Assembly: GCA_016708905.1 (NCBI GenBank)
Contig: JADJEV010000003.1
Location: 1,426,001-1,490,000, forward strand
DNA length: 64,000 nucleotides
Reading direction: 5' to 3'
Source of the DNA: Candidatus Methylophosphatis roskildensis
GTDB taxonomy: Bacteria > Pseudomonadota > Gammaproteobacteria > Burkholderiales > Rhodocyclaceae
In this document: positions 9,359 to 18,426 of the stretch, in pieces
Layout of the letters: each line of letters starts with the position of its first letter
Numbering within the stretch: the first letter of the stretch is position 1
Translations under genes and position numbers: made by a program
The notes under the pieces: generated by a model
Seen by the model: the letters and a program-made list of their open reading frames with translations, nothing else
What the model was told of the DNA's origin: nothing
Databases searched by the model: none

Positions 9359-12049
9359 ATGCATGAACAGCACTATCTGACACCGCTCTTCGAACCGAAG
9401 TCGTTAGCCGTCATCGGCGCTTCCGAGACCGAAAAGTCGGTCGGCAATTTCATCATCCGGAACATGATCGACGCCGGATTCAAGGGGAAATTGTTTGCCG
9501 TGAATCCGAAGCACGAGCAGATCTATGGGATTGCCTCGTATCCGTCGGTCGAAGACATACCGCTGCGCCTCGATCTGGTGATCATTGCCACGACTGCGCA
9601 GACGGTTCCCGGCATCATCGACGCCTGTGGACGTGCAGGCGTTCGCTACGTGGTGGTCATCTCGGCCGGGTTCGCCGAGTCGAGTCCGCGGGGTGCCGCG
9701 CTCGAACGCGCCGCGCTCGAGGCAGCCCGGCGGCACCGCATCCGGATCGTCGGGCCGAACTGCCTCGGCATCATCCGGCCGGGCATCGGGCTCAACGCAT
9801 CCTATGCACACGGTTCCGCCCTGCCCGGCTCGATCGGCCTGATCTCGCAATCGGGGGCACTGATCGCTTCCTTCCTCGACTGGGCGCGTCCGAACAACGT
9901 CGGTTTTTCCAGCGTGGTTTCGATCGGCACCGCGGCCGACATCGACATTGGCGAGGTTCTCGACTTCCTCGTCCAGGATCCGAAGACCGAGAACATCGTC
10001 CTCTATGTCGAAGGCATCCGCCGGGCACGCCGTTTCATGAGCGCGTTGCGCTCTGCCGCGCGGGTCAAGCCGGTGATGCTGATCAAGGTGGGTCGCCATC
10101 CGGGCGGCGCACAGGCGATCAAGTTGCATACCGGCTTGCTGGTCGGCGACGACGACGTGTTCGACGCCGCGCTGCGACGCGCCGGCGTGGTTCGGCTGTA
10201 CACGATGGACCAGATGTACGCCGTCGCCAGCGCACTGTTCGCGCATTTCCGGCCGAGCGGCAACCGCCTTGCCGTCATCACCAATGGCGGCGGGCCGGGT
10301 GTCATGGCGGCCGACCGGGCGGCCGACCTGCGCATTCCACTGGCACGCCTGTCCGATACCACGATCACACGATTGAATCAGTCCCTGCCGACGACCTGGT
10401 CACACGCCAACCCGATCGACATTGTCGGCGACTCCGATTCGGTTCGCTATGCCACCACGCTCGAGGCCTGCATGGCTGACGAACAGGTCGATGGCGTGCT
10501 GGCGATCCTGACGCCGCAGGCCATGTCGGAGCCGACTGAGGTCGCGAAGAAGGTCGTCGAGCTGGCCAAGGGTTCCGAGAAGCCTGTCGTGACCTGCTGG
10601 ATGGGAGAGGATCTGGTACGCGAAAGTCGCGCGCTGTTCAAGCAAGCCGGCATTCCGTCTTTCCGCACACCCGAACCGGCAGTCGATCTGTTCTCGCACC
10701 TCTCGTCCTTCTACCGCAACCAGAAGTTGCTGATACAAACGCCGTCGTCGCTGTCGCATCTCGATCCTCCGTCGGTGGTGAGCGCACGGCTGGTCATCGA
10801 ATCGGCCCTGTCGGAGAATCGAACCAGGATGAGCGAGATGGAATCGAAGGCCTTGCTCGCCGCGTTCCGCATCCCGATCGCCGCAACAGTGGTGGCACGC
10901 TCGGCCACCGAAGCGATGGTCTACGCCGAGGAACTGGGCCTGCCAGTCGCCCTCAAGGTCTACTCGCCCAACATTCAGCACAAGTCCGATTCGGGCGGCG
11001 TCCGCCTCAATCTCAAGAGCCTGCTCGAGGTTCGCAATGCGTTCCAGGAGATCCAGGGCGAGGTGAAGAAGAACCGCCCCGATGCCCAGATCAGCGGCGT
11101 CGCGATCGAGAAGATGATCGTCAAGCCGAACGGCCGCGAACTGGCCCTCGGGGTGATCCGTGACGAGGTTTTCGGACCGGTGATCACTCTCTCGGAGGGC
11201 GGCAATCGCATCAATGTCGGACGTAGCCGCGCGGTCGCCTTACCCCCGCTCAACAGCTACCTCGCCGCCGACATGATCCGCACCTCGCGGGTCGCGCCCC
11301 TGCTGGCCGAATTCCGCTCGATGCCGGCGGTGAGCATGGAGGCGCTCGAACTGGTGCTGTTGCGGGTGTCCGAAATGGTCTGCGAGCTGCCGTGGATTCG
11401 CAGCCTGGAGATCAATCCGCTGATCGTCGATGAAAACGGCGCGGTCGCCGTCGATGCGCGCGTCGTGGTGGAGAACACGCCGCCGACCGCCGATCCCTAC
11501 GATCACATGGCGATCCACCCCTATCCGTCGCAACTGATGCAGGTCTGGAAGCTGCCCGACGGCCAGGAAATCACGATTCGGCCGATCCGTCCGGAAGATG
11601 CTGATCTCGAAGTCGAATTCGTCAAGGGTCTTTCGCCGGAAACCAGGTACTTCCGCTTCATGAGCACGGTGCGCGAACTGGCCCCGCCGATGGTCGCCCG
11701 GCTCACCCAGATCGACTACGACCGCGAGATGGCGTTCATCGCCACGATCGCAAGGGAAGACGGCAGCGAACTCGAACTCGGCGTCTGCCGCTACGCGGTC
11801 AATGCCGATCAGGAATCCTGCGAATTCGCGGTGGTTGTGGCCGACAACTGGCAGCGGCGCGGGCTCGCACGCAAGCTGATGGGCGTGCTGATCGAGACCG
11901 CCCGCGATCGCGGCCTCAAATACATGAACGGCATGTTCCTGTCGAGCAACGAGAGGATGCTCAGGTTCGTGCAGGGCCTCGGCTTCGTGCTGTCGAACGA
12001 TCCGGAAGACAACACCATCAAGAACGGGGTACTGGCGCTGCAGGGCTGA
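9359..12049 (+). CDS. pat: Bifunctional acyl-CoA synthetase (ADP-forming type) / GNAT acetyltransferase, Pat family
   Basis: 896 residues from the ATG at 9359; the open frame extends some 580 bases upstream without homology. Order of domains: CoA-binding Rossmann domain (residues about 10-130, AVIGASE motif), ligase-CoA domain (about 150-450), ATP-grasp domain (about 480-710) and a GNAT N-acetyltransferase domain (about 735-895) with the acetyl-CoA loop QRRGLARKLM. This layout and length match the protein lysine acetyltransferase Pat/YfiQ, which acetylates acetyl-CoA synthetase and other enzymes. In a genome rich in acyl-CoA enzymes a protein acetylase is a plausible regulator, but no target is shown here. 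Confidence 0.9.
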   Translation: MHEQHYLTPLFEPKSLAVIGASETEKSVGNFIIRNMIDAGFKGKLFAVNPKHEQIYGIASYPSVEDIPLRLDLVIIATTAQTVPGIIDACGRAGVRYVVVISAGFAESSPRGAALERAALEAARRHRIRIVGPNCLGIIRPGIGLNASYAHGSALPGSIGLISQSGALIASFLDWARPNNVGFSSVVSIGTAADIDIGEVLDFLVQDPKTENIVLYVEGIRRARRFMSALRSAARVKPVMLIKVGRHPGGAQAIKLHTGLLVGDDDVFDAALRRAGVVRLYTMDQMYAVASALFAHFRPSGNRLAVITNGGGPGVMAADRAADLRIPLARLSDTTITRLNQSLPTTWSHANPIDIVGDSDSVRYATTLEACMADEQVDGVLAILTPQAMSEPTEVAKKVVELAKGSEKPVVTCWMGEDLVRESRALFKQAGIPSFRTPEPAVDLFSHLSSFYRNQKLLIQTPSSLSHLDPPSVVSARLVIESALSENRTRMSEMESKALLAAFRIPIAATVVARSATEAMVYAEELGLPVALKVYSPNIQHKSDSGGVRLNLKSLLEVRNAFQEIQGEVKKNRPDAQISGVAIEKMIVKPNGRELALGVIRDEVFGPVITLSEGGNRINVGRSRAVALPPLNSYLAADMIRTSRVAPLLAEFRSMPAVSMEALELVLLRVSEMVCELPWIRSLEINPLIVDENGAVAVDARVVVENTPPTADPYDHMAIHPYPSQLMQVWKLPDGQEITIRPIRPEDADLEVEFVKGLSPETRYFRFMSTVRELAPPMVARLTQIDYDREMAFIATIAREDGSELELGVCRYAVNADQESCEFAVVVADNWQRRGLARKLMGVLIETARDRGLKYMNGMFLSSNERMLRFVQGLGFVLSNDPEDNTIKNGVLALQG

Positions 12050-12094
12050 CCGGATGCGAGCGAGACCCGTTGTCGGTACGTTCCATTGAGTTCA

Positions 12095-12664
12095 ATGCCT
12101 GCCGTCACGCGCTGCGCCTGGTGCGGAAACGATCCGATGTACGTCGCCTATCACGATCGCGAATGGGGCGTTCCAGTGCACGACGACCGCGCGCTGTTCG
12201 AGTTGTTGCTGCTCGAGGGGGCACAGGCCGGACTGTCGTGGATCACCATCCTCGGAAAGCGCGAGAACTACCGCCGTGCCTTCGACGGCTTTGACCCGGA
12301 ACGCATCGCGCGCTATGACGAACAGAAAGTTGCGGGGCTGCTCGCCGATCCGGGCATCGTGCGCAACCGATTGAAGGTGGCGTCCGCGATCGGCAACGCG
12401 CGCGCCTGCCTTGACCTGCGCGACGAGTTCGGCAGCTTCGACGCCTGGCTGTGGCGTTTCGTGGACGGGCAGCCGCGGCGCAACAACTGGCGCACGATGT
12501 CGGAGGTACCCGCGTCGACGGCCGAGTCGGATGCGATGTCGAAGGCGCTGATAAAACGCGGGTTCAAATTCGTCGGCAGCACGATCTGCTACGCCTTCAT
12601 GCAGGCAGTCGGCATGGTCAACGACCACACGACCGACTGTTTTCGCCACCGCGAGCTGGGCTGA
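12095..12664 (+). CDS. tag: DNA-3-methyladenine glycosylase I
   Basis: 189 residues from the ATG at 12095; the TTG at 12086 is less likely. The zinc-binding residues of the Tag family are visible: the N-terminal Cys in RCAWCG, His in YHDREWG, and the C-terminal His and Cys in DHTTDCFRH. The core motif EGAQAGLSWITIL is also present. The enzyme excises 3-methyladenine from alkylated DNA. It starts 45 bases after pat. Confidence 0.94.
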   Translation: MPAVTRCAWCGNDPMYVAYHDREWGVPVHDDRALFELLLLEGAQAGLSWITILGKRENYRRAFDGFDPERIARYDEQKVAGLLADPGIVRNRLKVASAIGNARACLDLRDEFGSFDAWLWRFVDGQPRRNNWRTMSEVPASTAESDAMSKALIKRGFKFVGSTICYAFMQAVGMVNDHTTDCFRHRELG

Positions 12665-12784
12665 GGGGGCGGTCAGCGGCGCAGACACCGGCCGAAGTTC
12701 AAGCATCCATGGGCATTCGCGGGCACTGCGCTCGGAGGTCCAATATCCATGCGGCTCCCGGCGATGGTAGACCGAGCGCTAGCT

Positions 12785-12847
12785 TGGGCTGAGCCCAGCG
12801 AAGCCCAACTTGGCGGCGCTGCTCAGGGCTTCGCTGCGCTCAGCCCA
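12785..12847. repeat. Imperfect inverted repeat (REP-like hairpin) at the end of valS
   Basis: A 22-base arm at 12785-12806 (TGGGCTGAGCCCAGCGAAGC plus two bases) is complementary to 12826-12847 with one mismatch, around a 19-base spacer. It lies between the convergent tag and valS genes, and the inner arm supplies the valS stop codon (TGA at 12840-12842). It may serve as a bidirectional transcription stop or be a copy of a dispersed extragenic palindrome. Confidence 0.7.
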
Positions 12848-15755
12848 GTCGACGACGTTGCGCGCGCAGCTTGTCCAGCGTCGCTTCGAAGCTCGCCAGC
12901 CGCTCGCGCTCCTGCGCCACCACGGCGGGCGGTGCGCGGTCCACGAAACTCGCGTTGCCGAGCTTGGCGCTGGCCCGGCCGATTTCGGCTTCGAGCCGCG
13001 CAATCTCCTTGTCGAGACGTTCGCGCTCGGCAGCCAGGTCGATCTCGATTTTCAGCATCAGTCGAAAGTCGCCCACGATCTGAACCGGCGCGTCGGTATC
13101 CGGCAGTGTATCGCCGGCCGCGGTGACGTCCGACAGCCTCGCCAGCGCCGCGACGTAGGGGGCGAAACCCTGCACGGCCGCCGCATCGCCGGCGACGACC
13201 AGCGGCACCTTCTGCTGTGGGCCGATCTGCATTTCCCCGCGCAGGCTGCGGCAGGCGTCGGTCATCGACTTGAGCTGGGCCATCCACGCGTCGGCCGTGG
13301 CGTCGATCTTCGCCAGATCGGCCTTCGGGTAAGGCGCCAGCATGATGGACTCGCTCACCTTGCGCTCGGCCAGCGGGGCCACCGTCTGCCACAGCTCTTC
13401 GGTGATGAAGGGAATCAGAGGGTGGGCCAGCCGCAGCACCGCTTCGAGCACGCGCAACAGCGTGCGCCGCGTCGCGCGCTGCTGGCCCGGCGTACCGCCC
13501 TGCAACTGCACCTTGGCGAGTTCGACGTACCAGTCGCAGTACTCGTCCCAGACATAGCGGTAGATCGCATGCGCGGCGAGATCGAAGCGGTACTCGCCGA
13601 AGTGCTTTTCCACTTCCGCCTCGACGCGCTGCAACTCATTGACGATCCACAGGTCGGGCGCCTGGAAGTGCAGCGGGCCCTCGGGGCCGCAGTCGTGATC
13701 GCAAGGCGCCATTCCGCAATCCTTGCCCTCGCAGTTCATCAGCACGAAGCGCGTGGCGTTCCACAGCTTGTTGCAGAAGTTGCGATAGCCCTCGCAGCGC
13801 TGCATGTCGAACTTGATGTCGCGCCCCGGCGAGGCCAGGCTGGCGAAGGTGAAGCGCAGCGCATCGACGCCGAAGGTCGCAATGCCGTTCGGGTAGTCCC
13901 GGCGGGTGCGCTTCTCGATCTTCTCGGCGTCGCGCGGGTTCATCAGGCCGGTGATGCGCTTTTGCACCAGCGCGTCGACATTGATGCCGTCGATCAGGTC
14001 GATCGGGTCGAGCACGTTGCCCTTCGACTTGGACATCTTGTGGCCTTCCGCATCGCGGATCAGGCCATGAACATAGACGTCGCGGAACGGGATCTTGCCG
14101 GTGATGTGTTTGGTCATCATCACCATCCGGGCCACCCAGAAGAAGATGATATCGAAGCCGGTGACCAATACACTCGACGGCAGGTAGAGGTCGAGCGCCG
14201 GGTTCGACTTGGCCGGCCAATCGGGTGTCCAGTCGAGCGTGGAGAACGGCCAAAGTGCGGACGAATACCAGGTGTCGAGCACGTCGGGGTCGCGCGAGAG
14301 CCGCCCGGTGTAACCCTTGGCGGCGGCCTTGGCGCGCGCTTCCGCTTCATCGTGCGCGACGTAGACATTGCCGGTCTCGTCGTACCAGGCCGGAATCTGA
14401 TGACCCCACCACAGTTGTCTGGAAATGCACCAGTCCTGGATGTTGTTGAGCCACTGATTGTAGGTGTTGACCCAGTTCTCGGGGTGGAAGCGGATCTCGC
14501 CGGAGGCCACGCATTCCAGCGCCTGCTCGGTGATGCTCTTGCCATCCTTGCCGGGCTTCGTCATCGCGACGAACCACTGGTCGGTGAGCATCGGCTCGAT
14601 CACCGCATGCGTGCGGTCGCCGCGCGGCACCTTGAGCTTGTGGCGGTCGGGCTTCTCCAGCAGGCCGAGCGCTTCCAGGTCGGCGACGATGGCCTTGCGG
14701 GCATCGAAGCGGTCGAGGCCACGATACTTTTGCGGAATTAGGTCAACAGTCCATGCGCCTTCCAGTGGCGCGTTGTCGGCGAGAGTCGCTCCTTCATCGT
14801 CCTCGGCTGTGTAGGCAAATGACAGATCATCGCTGCGCTTGCTCTTTAGTCGGCCGTCGAGCGTGAGGATCGAAATCATCGGCAGCTTGTGCCGCAGTCC
14901 CACCGCGTAGTCGTTGAAGTCATGCGCCGGCGTCACCTTGACGACGCCGGTGCCGAACTCGCGGTCGACGTAGGTATCGGCGATGATCGGGATTTCGCGC
15001 TCGGTTAGTGGCAACTTCACCGTCTTGCCGATCAGGTGCGCGTAGCGTTTGTCCTCCGGATGCACCATCACGGCGGTGTCGCCGAGCATGGTTTCCGGGC
15101 GCGTGGTCGCCACGGTCAGGCGCCCTGGGCCGTTTGTGAGCGGGTAGCGGATGTGCCACAGGAAGCCGTCTTCCTCTTCCTGCACCACTTCGAGATCGGA
15201 GACCGCGGTGAGCAGTTCCGGATCCCAGTTCACCAGCCGCTTGCCGCGGTAGATCAGACCTTCGTCGTACAGACGCACGAAGGTCTCGGTAACGATCTTC
15301 GACAGGCCCGCGTCCATGGTGAAGCGTTCGCGCGTCCAGTCGGGCGAGGTGCCGAGGCGACGCATCTGTCGCGTGATGGTCGAGCCCGAGAATTCCTTCC
15401 ACTCCCACACCTTGTCGACGAACTTCTCGCGGCCGAGGTCGTGGCGCGCTATGCCCTGCGCATCGAGCTGGCGTTCGACGACGATCTGGGTGGCGATGCC
15501 GGCGTGGTCGGTGCCCGGCTGCCACAGCGTGTTGTCGCCGCGCATGCGGTGGTAGCGCGTCAGCGCGTCCATCAGCGTCTGGTTGAAACCGTGGCCCATG
15601 TGCAGGGTGCCGGTGACATTGGGCGGCGGCAGCAGGATGCAGAAGTTGTCGGGCTTGCTGGGGTCGAGGCCGGCGGCGAAATAGCCGCGCGATTCCCATT
15701 CGGGATACCAGCGCCGCTCGATTTCGGCCGACTCAAAGCTCTTGGCGAGTTCCAT
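12840..15755 (-). CDS. valS: Valyl-tRNA synthetase
   Basis: 971 residues from the ATG at 15755; the frame stays open a further 28 codons without homology. The class I HIGH motif appears as PPPNVTGTLHMGH (about residues 43-55) and KMSKS in EGHKMSKSKGN at about 572. A connective editing domain lies between them, and an Arg/Glu-rich C-terminal coiled coil spans about 900-971, as in ValS. The enzyme charges tRNA-Val and edits threonyl products. The stop codon lies in the inverted repeat at its 3' end. Confidence 0.97.
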   Translation of the reverse strand: MELAKSFESAEIERRWYPEWESRGYFAAGLDPSKPDNFCILLPPPNVTGTLHMGHGFNQTLMDALTRYHRMRGDNTLWQPGTDHAGIATQIVVERQLDAQGIARHDLGREKFVDKVWEWKEFSGSTITRQMRRLGTSPDWTRERFTMDAGLSKIVTETFVRLYDEGLIYRGKRLVNWDPELLTAVSDLEVVQEEEDGFLWHIRYPLTNGPGRLTVATTRPETMLGDTAVMVHPEDKRYAHLIGKTVKLPLTEREIPIIADTYVDREFGTGVVKVTPAHDFNDYAVGLRHKLPMISILTLDGRLKSKRSDDLSFAYTAEDDEGATLADNAPLEGAWTVDLIPQKYRGLDRFDARKAIVADLEALGLLEKPDRHKLKVPRGDRTHAVIEPMLTDQWFVAMTKPGKDGKSITEQALECVASGEIRFHPENWVNTYNQWLNNIQDWCISRQLWWGHQIPAWYDETGNVYVAHDEAEARAKAAAKGYTGRLSRDPDVLDTWYSSALWPFSTLDWTPDWPAKSNPALDLYLPSSVLVTGFDIIFFWVARMVMMTKHITGKIPFRDVYVHGLIRDAEGHKMSKSKGNVLDPIDLIDGINVDALVQKRITGLMNPRDAEKIEKRTRRDYPNGIATFGVDALRFTFASLASPGRDIKFDMQRCEGYRNFCNKLWNATRFVLMNCEGKDCGMAPCDHDCGPEGPLHFQAPDLWIVNELQRVEAEVEKHFGEYRFDLAAHAIYRYVWDEYCDWYVELAKVQLQGGTPGQQRATRRTLLRVLEAVLRLAHPLIPFITEELWQTVAPLAERKVSESIMLAPYPKADLAKIDATADAWMAQLKSMTDACRSLRGEMQIGPQQKVPLVVAGDAAAVQGFAPYVAALARLSDVTAAGDTLPDTDAPVQIVGDFRLMLKIEIDLAAERERLDKEIARLEAEIGRASAKLGNASFVDRAPPAVVAQERERLASFEATLDKLRAQRRRLG

Positions 15756-16066
15756 CTTGAGGGCTGCAGAAAAAAATGGATTATAGCCGCGGTGCAACAG
15801 CCGGACCGCAGCGATGTACGGACGCGATGTCGCGCTCAATCAGTCGGCAGCCCAGGAAGCCAGTAAACACAGGCCTCTTCAGGCAGGCAGTCCGCTCATC
15901 GGCGGTCCATGAGGCTTGTGGCTTTGCCATGCCGAAGATCGCCATTCCATACGGCTCTCCGAGAATCATGTCGGTAGACCGCCAGTCCATGCGGCTCGCA
16001 GCCTGCCGAGTTTCGACGCGATCGCGTCGACCACTGCCTGCGGCGGCGCCCATCCCGCCGGTCGTG
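15756..16066. other. Intergenic region upstream of valS
   Basis: 311 bases between the valS start and the stop of the MFS gene. A 90-codon minus-strand open frame (15781-16053) has no recognisable motif and no good ribosome site, so I do not call it. A short phrase, TCCATGCGGCTC, occurs at about 15987 and again near 12748, which hints at degraded dispersed repeats. No clear promoter for valS was identified. Confidence 0.5.
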
Positions 16067-17320
16067 TCAGCCTGCCTGCGCCAGCCTGACCCGCGCGCCG
16101 ACCGATGCCGCTGTCAGGATGGCGAGCGTCTGCAACAACGCGATGAGAACGAACGAAGCGGAGAACTCGCCCTTGTCCATCAGCGGGCCGAAGATCATTG
16201 GCGCGGCCGCCAGGCCGACATCCAGGCCCGAGTAGACAAAACCATAGATGCGGCCGTAGGCATTGGCGCCGAGCGTGGAAGTCGCCGCACGCCGCACCAG
16301 AAGATCGCGCGAGGGTCCGGCCACGCCTATCGCAGCGCCCATCGCCAGCATCAGCGCACTCGCGCTCCAGCCCGGCGGCCAGCCGCTCGCCAGCACGAGT
16401 GCGAGCAGTCCGCCGACGCCCAGCGCCAGCATGATCGTGCGTTCGCCGGCATCCGAGCGTGCCGCGATGAACCCGCCGGTGATCATTCCGATCGCCCCGC
16501 CGACCAGGTAGGCGGTGAGACTGAACGTCGCGGCTGCCAGCGACAACCCGTAGAGTCCGCCGAGCGCCGGCGGCGCATAGTTCTGCAGGAATCCGAATGC
16601 TGCGGTGGTCAGCAGAAAAAACCCGAAGCACAGCCAGATCGGCCGCAGGCCGAGAAACGCAAAGGCCGAGTTACCCTGCGGCGCGGCGCCTGCGTTCGAC
16701 ATTGCGCTCGCAATTGGCGTCTCTTGCGGCAGTTCGAGAGCGACTCGCTGCCACCAAGAGACAGCGAGCATGCCCAGGCCCACACAGCCGGCAGCGACGG
16801 CGGCCGTTCGCCAGCCGGCCATGCCGGCGATACCTGCCATGAATAGCGGTGCCGCCGCCCAGCCCAGGTTGCCCGACAGCCCATGCACCGAGAACGCATG
16901 CCCGAGCCTTGGCTGCGACACCCGTCGGTTGAGTATCGTGAAATCGGCCGGATGGAATACGCAGTTGCCCAATCCGGCGAGTGCAGCCGCGCCCATCAGC
17001 CCGGCGTAGCTGCCGGCCGCGGCAAGCACGAAACCCGAGGCTGCCAGCAAACCAATTCCGCCGAACAGGACGCGGCGCGCACCGATCCGGTCGACGACGA
17101 ATCCGGCCAGCGCCTGACCGACACCCGAGACGACGAAGAACGTCGTCATCAGCGCGCCAGCCTCCGTGAAGCTGAGCGAGAAGTCGCGCATCAGCCACGG
17201 AAAAAGCGGCGGCAGCATCAGGTGGAAGAAGTGCGATACGCCGTGCGCGAGCCCCACCATGGAAATGGCGTGCAGGTCGGTGCGTGCAGGCGGATCCTTG
17301 AAGAGCATGCGCACGGCCAC
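16067..17320 (-). CDS. Major facilitator superfamily transporter
   Basis: 417 residues with about 12 hydrophobic segments, so an inner-membrane protein. The loop between TM2 and TM3 carries VDRIGARRVLFGG, the usual MFS D-R-x-G-R-R signature, and the second half has a related loop, AARSDAGERT. It could start instead at the Met at 17308. The sequence HGVSHFFHLMLPPLFPWL near the N-terminus is typical of fosmidomycin-resistance or cyanate-type MFS members, but the substrate is not predictable. It is followed on the same strand by valS after 311 bases. Confidence 0.82.
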   Translation of the reverse strand: MAVRMLFKDPPARTDLHAISMVGLAHGVSHFFHLMLPPLFPWLMRDFSLSFTEAGALMTTFFVVSGVGQALAGFVVDRIGARRVLFGGIGLLAASGFVLAAAGSYAGLMGAAALAGLGNCVFHPADFTILNRRVSQPRLGHAFSVHGLSGNLGWAAAPLFMAGIAGMAGWRTAAVAAGCVGLGMLAVSWWQRVALELPQETPIASAMSNAGAAPQGNSAFAFLGLRPIWLCFGFFLLTTAAFGFLQNYAPPALGGLYGLSLAAATFSLTAYLVGGAIGMITGGFIAARSDAGERTIMLALGVGGLLALVLASGWPPGWSASALMLAMGAAIGVAGPSRDLLVRRAATSTLGANAYGRIYGFVYSGLDVGLAAAPMIFGPLMDKGEFSASFVLIALLQTLAILTAASVGARVRLAQAG

Positions 17321-17377
17321 CGCGCGAAGAAGGAAGAGCCGGCAGTCTACCCCGCCCGGAAAATTCCCGGGGATGGA

Positions 17378-18325
17378 CTACATGCGACGCTTGCGTGCCT
17401 CGACCCGGGTGTCGCGCTCGATGACGGTGACCGAGGGCTCGACCAGCCCGTCCTGGAAGGGATGCGTGGCGAGCGGATAGAGTTCGAGCACGCGCTTGAC
17501 GTAAGCCTGAGTCTCGGCGTACGGCGGCACACCGCGGTAGCGATCGACCGCACGCTCTCCGGCGTTGTAGCCGGCAAGCGCAAGCTGCACGTCGCCCCGG
17601 AAATAGGCCAGCAGCCAGCGCAGATAGGCAATGCCACCGCGCAGATTCTGCTCGGGATGCTGGGGATCGGCTACGCTGAATCGCTCCGCGGTCTCCGGGA
17701 TCAACTGCATCAGGCCGTGCGCGTTTTTCGGTGACGCGGCGGCGATATCGAAGTTCGACTCGGCGGTAATTACGGCCAGGACGAGTCGGGGGTCGATACC
17801 ATGCCTGGCGGCGATGCGCTCGACGAGACCGACCAGCTTGCGCTTGCCGGGGGCCAGCGCGTCCGCGTACTGCTTGGCGCTGCGCGGCTGTGCCGCGGGC
17901 GGCGGGGCAAGCAGCTCGGGGTTGCTGAAACAATCGGTCTGGTAGCCTTCCGGTGCGGCGAGACTGCCCAGCATCTCCTGCGCTTGCCGATGCCCGAGTC
18001 GCGCCGCGGTCGCAAGCAGGGAAGCGGCCGCCGCATTGTCCCGCTTGACGCCCAGTCCGACGCTATACAGCCGGCCGAGTCGATACATTCCTTCGGCGCT
18101 GCCTTCGCGGGCAGCCGCACAATAGCGCTGTGCAGCGAGTGGAAAGTCACGCGACTGTTCGCTCGCGTGTGCCTGGTCGAGCAGACCGACGATTCGAGGT
18201 GATTCCTCGGCAACGGATGGCGCGTCGACCTCGGCTGCCACGCCGGCGGAAAACAGCAGTGCCGACGCGAGAATTGCGCCGGCGCCGAGTTTCGAAAGAG
18301 GAAGAAGACGAGTCCGAAAAACCAT
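17378..18325 (-). CDS. Lytic transglycosylase with Sel1-like repeats
   Basis: 315 residues. A signal peptide is present (residues 1-31, hydrophobic run AGAILASALLFSAGVAA). Residues about 50-120 contain two Sel1-type helical repeats (AAREGSAEGMYRLGRLYSVG and AARLGHRQAQEMLG). Residues about 160-290 are a goose-lysozyme-like SLT domain with catalytic Glu in ITAESNF, followed by GLMQLIPETA and LALAGYNAGE. It should cleave peptidoglycan glycan strands in the periplasm to anhydromuropeptides. The Sel1 plus SLT layout resembles secretion- and envelope-associated transglycosylases. It lies 57 bases upstream of the MFS gene on the same strand. Confidence 0.88.
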   Translation of the reverse strand: MVFRTRLLPLSKLGAGAILASALLFSAGVAAEVDAPSVAEESPRIVGLLDQAHASEQSRDFPLAAQRYCAAAREGSAEGMYRLGRLYSVGLGVKRDNAAAASLLATAARLGHRQAQEMLGSLAAPEGYQTDCFSNPELLAPPPAAQPRSAKQYADALAPGKRKLVGLVERIAARHGIDPRLVLAVITAESNFDIAAASPKNAHGLMQLIPETAERFSVADPQHPEQNLRGGIAYLRWLLAYFRGDVQLALAGYNAGERAVDRYRGVPPYAETQAYVKRVLELYPLATHPFQDGLVEPSVTVIERDTRVEARKRRM

Positions 18326-18426
18326 GCCTGCACTCTAGCGCGCAATGCGCCCGACGGTCCAGCCATCCGGGGCGGCTGCCTGGCAGGTTCTCGACCCCCT
18401 GCCCGCCGCACGAATGGCTGTGGATT

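Noticed and set aside
12810..14741. 643-codon open frame antisense to valS
   Set aside because: No recognisable domain and entirely inside valS.
15781..16053. 90-codon minus-strand frame between the MFS and valS genes
   Set aside because: No motif and no ribosome site; may be degraded repeat sequence.
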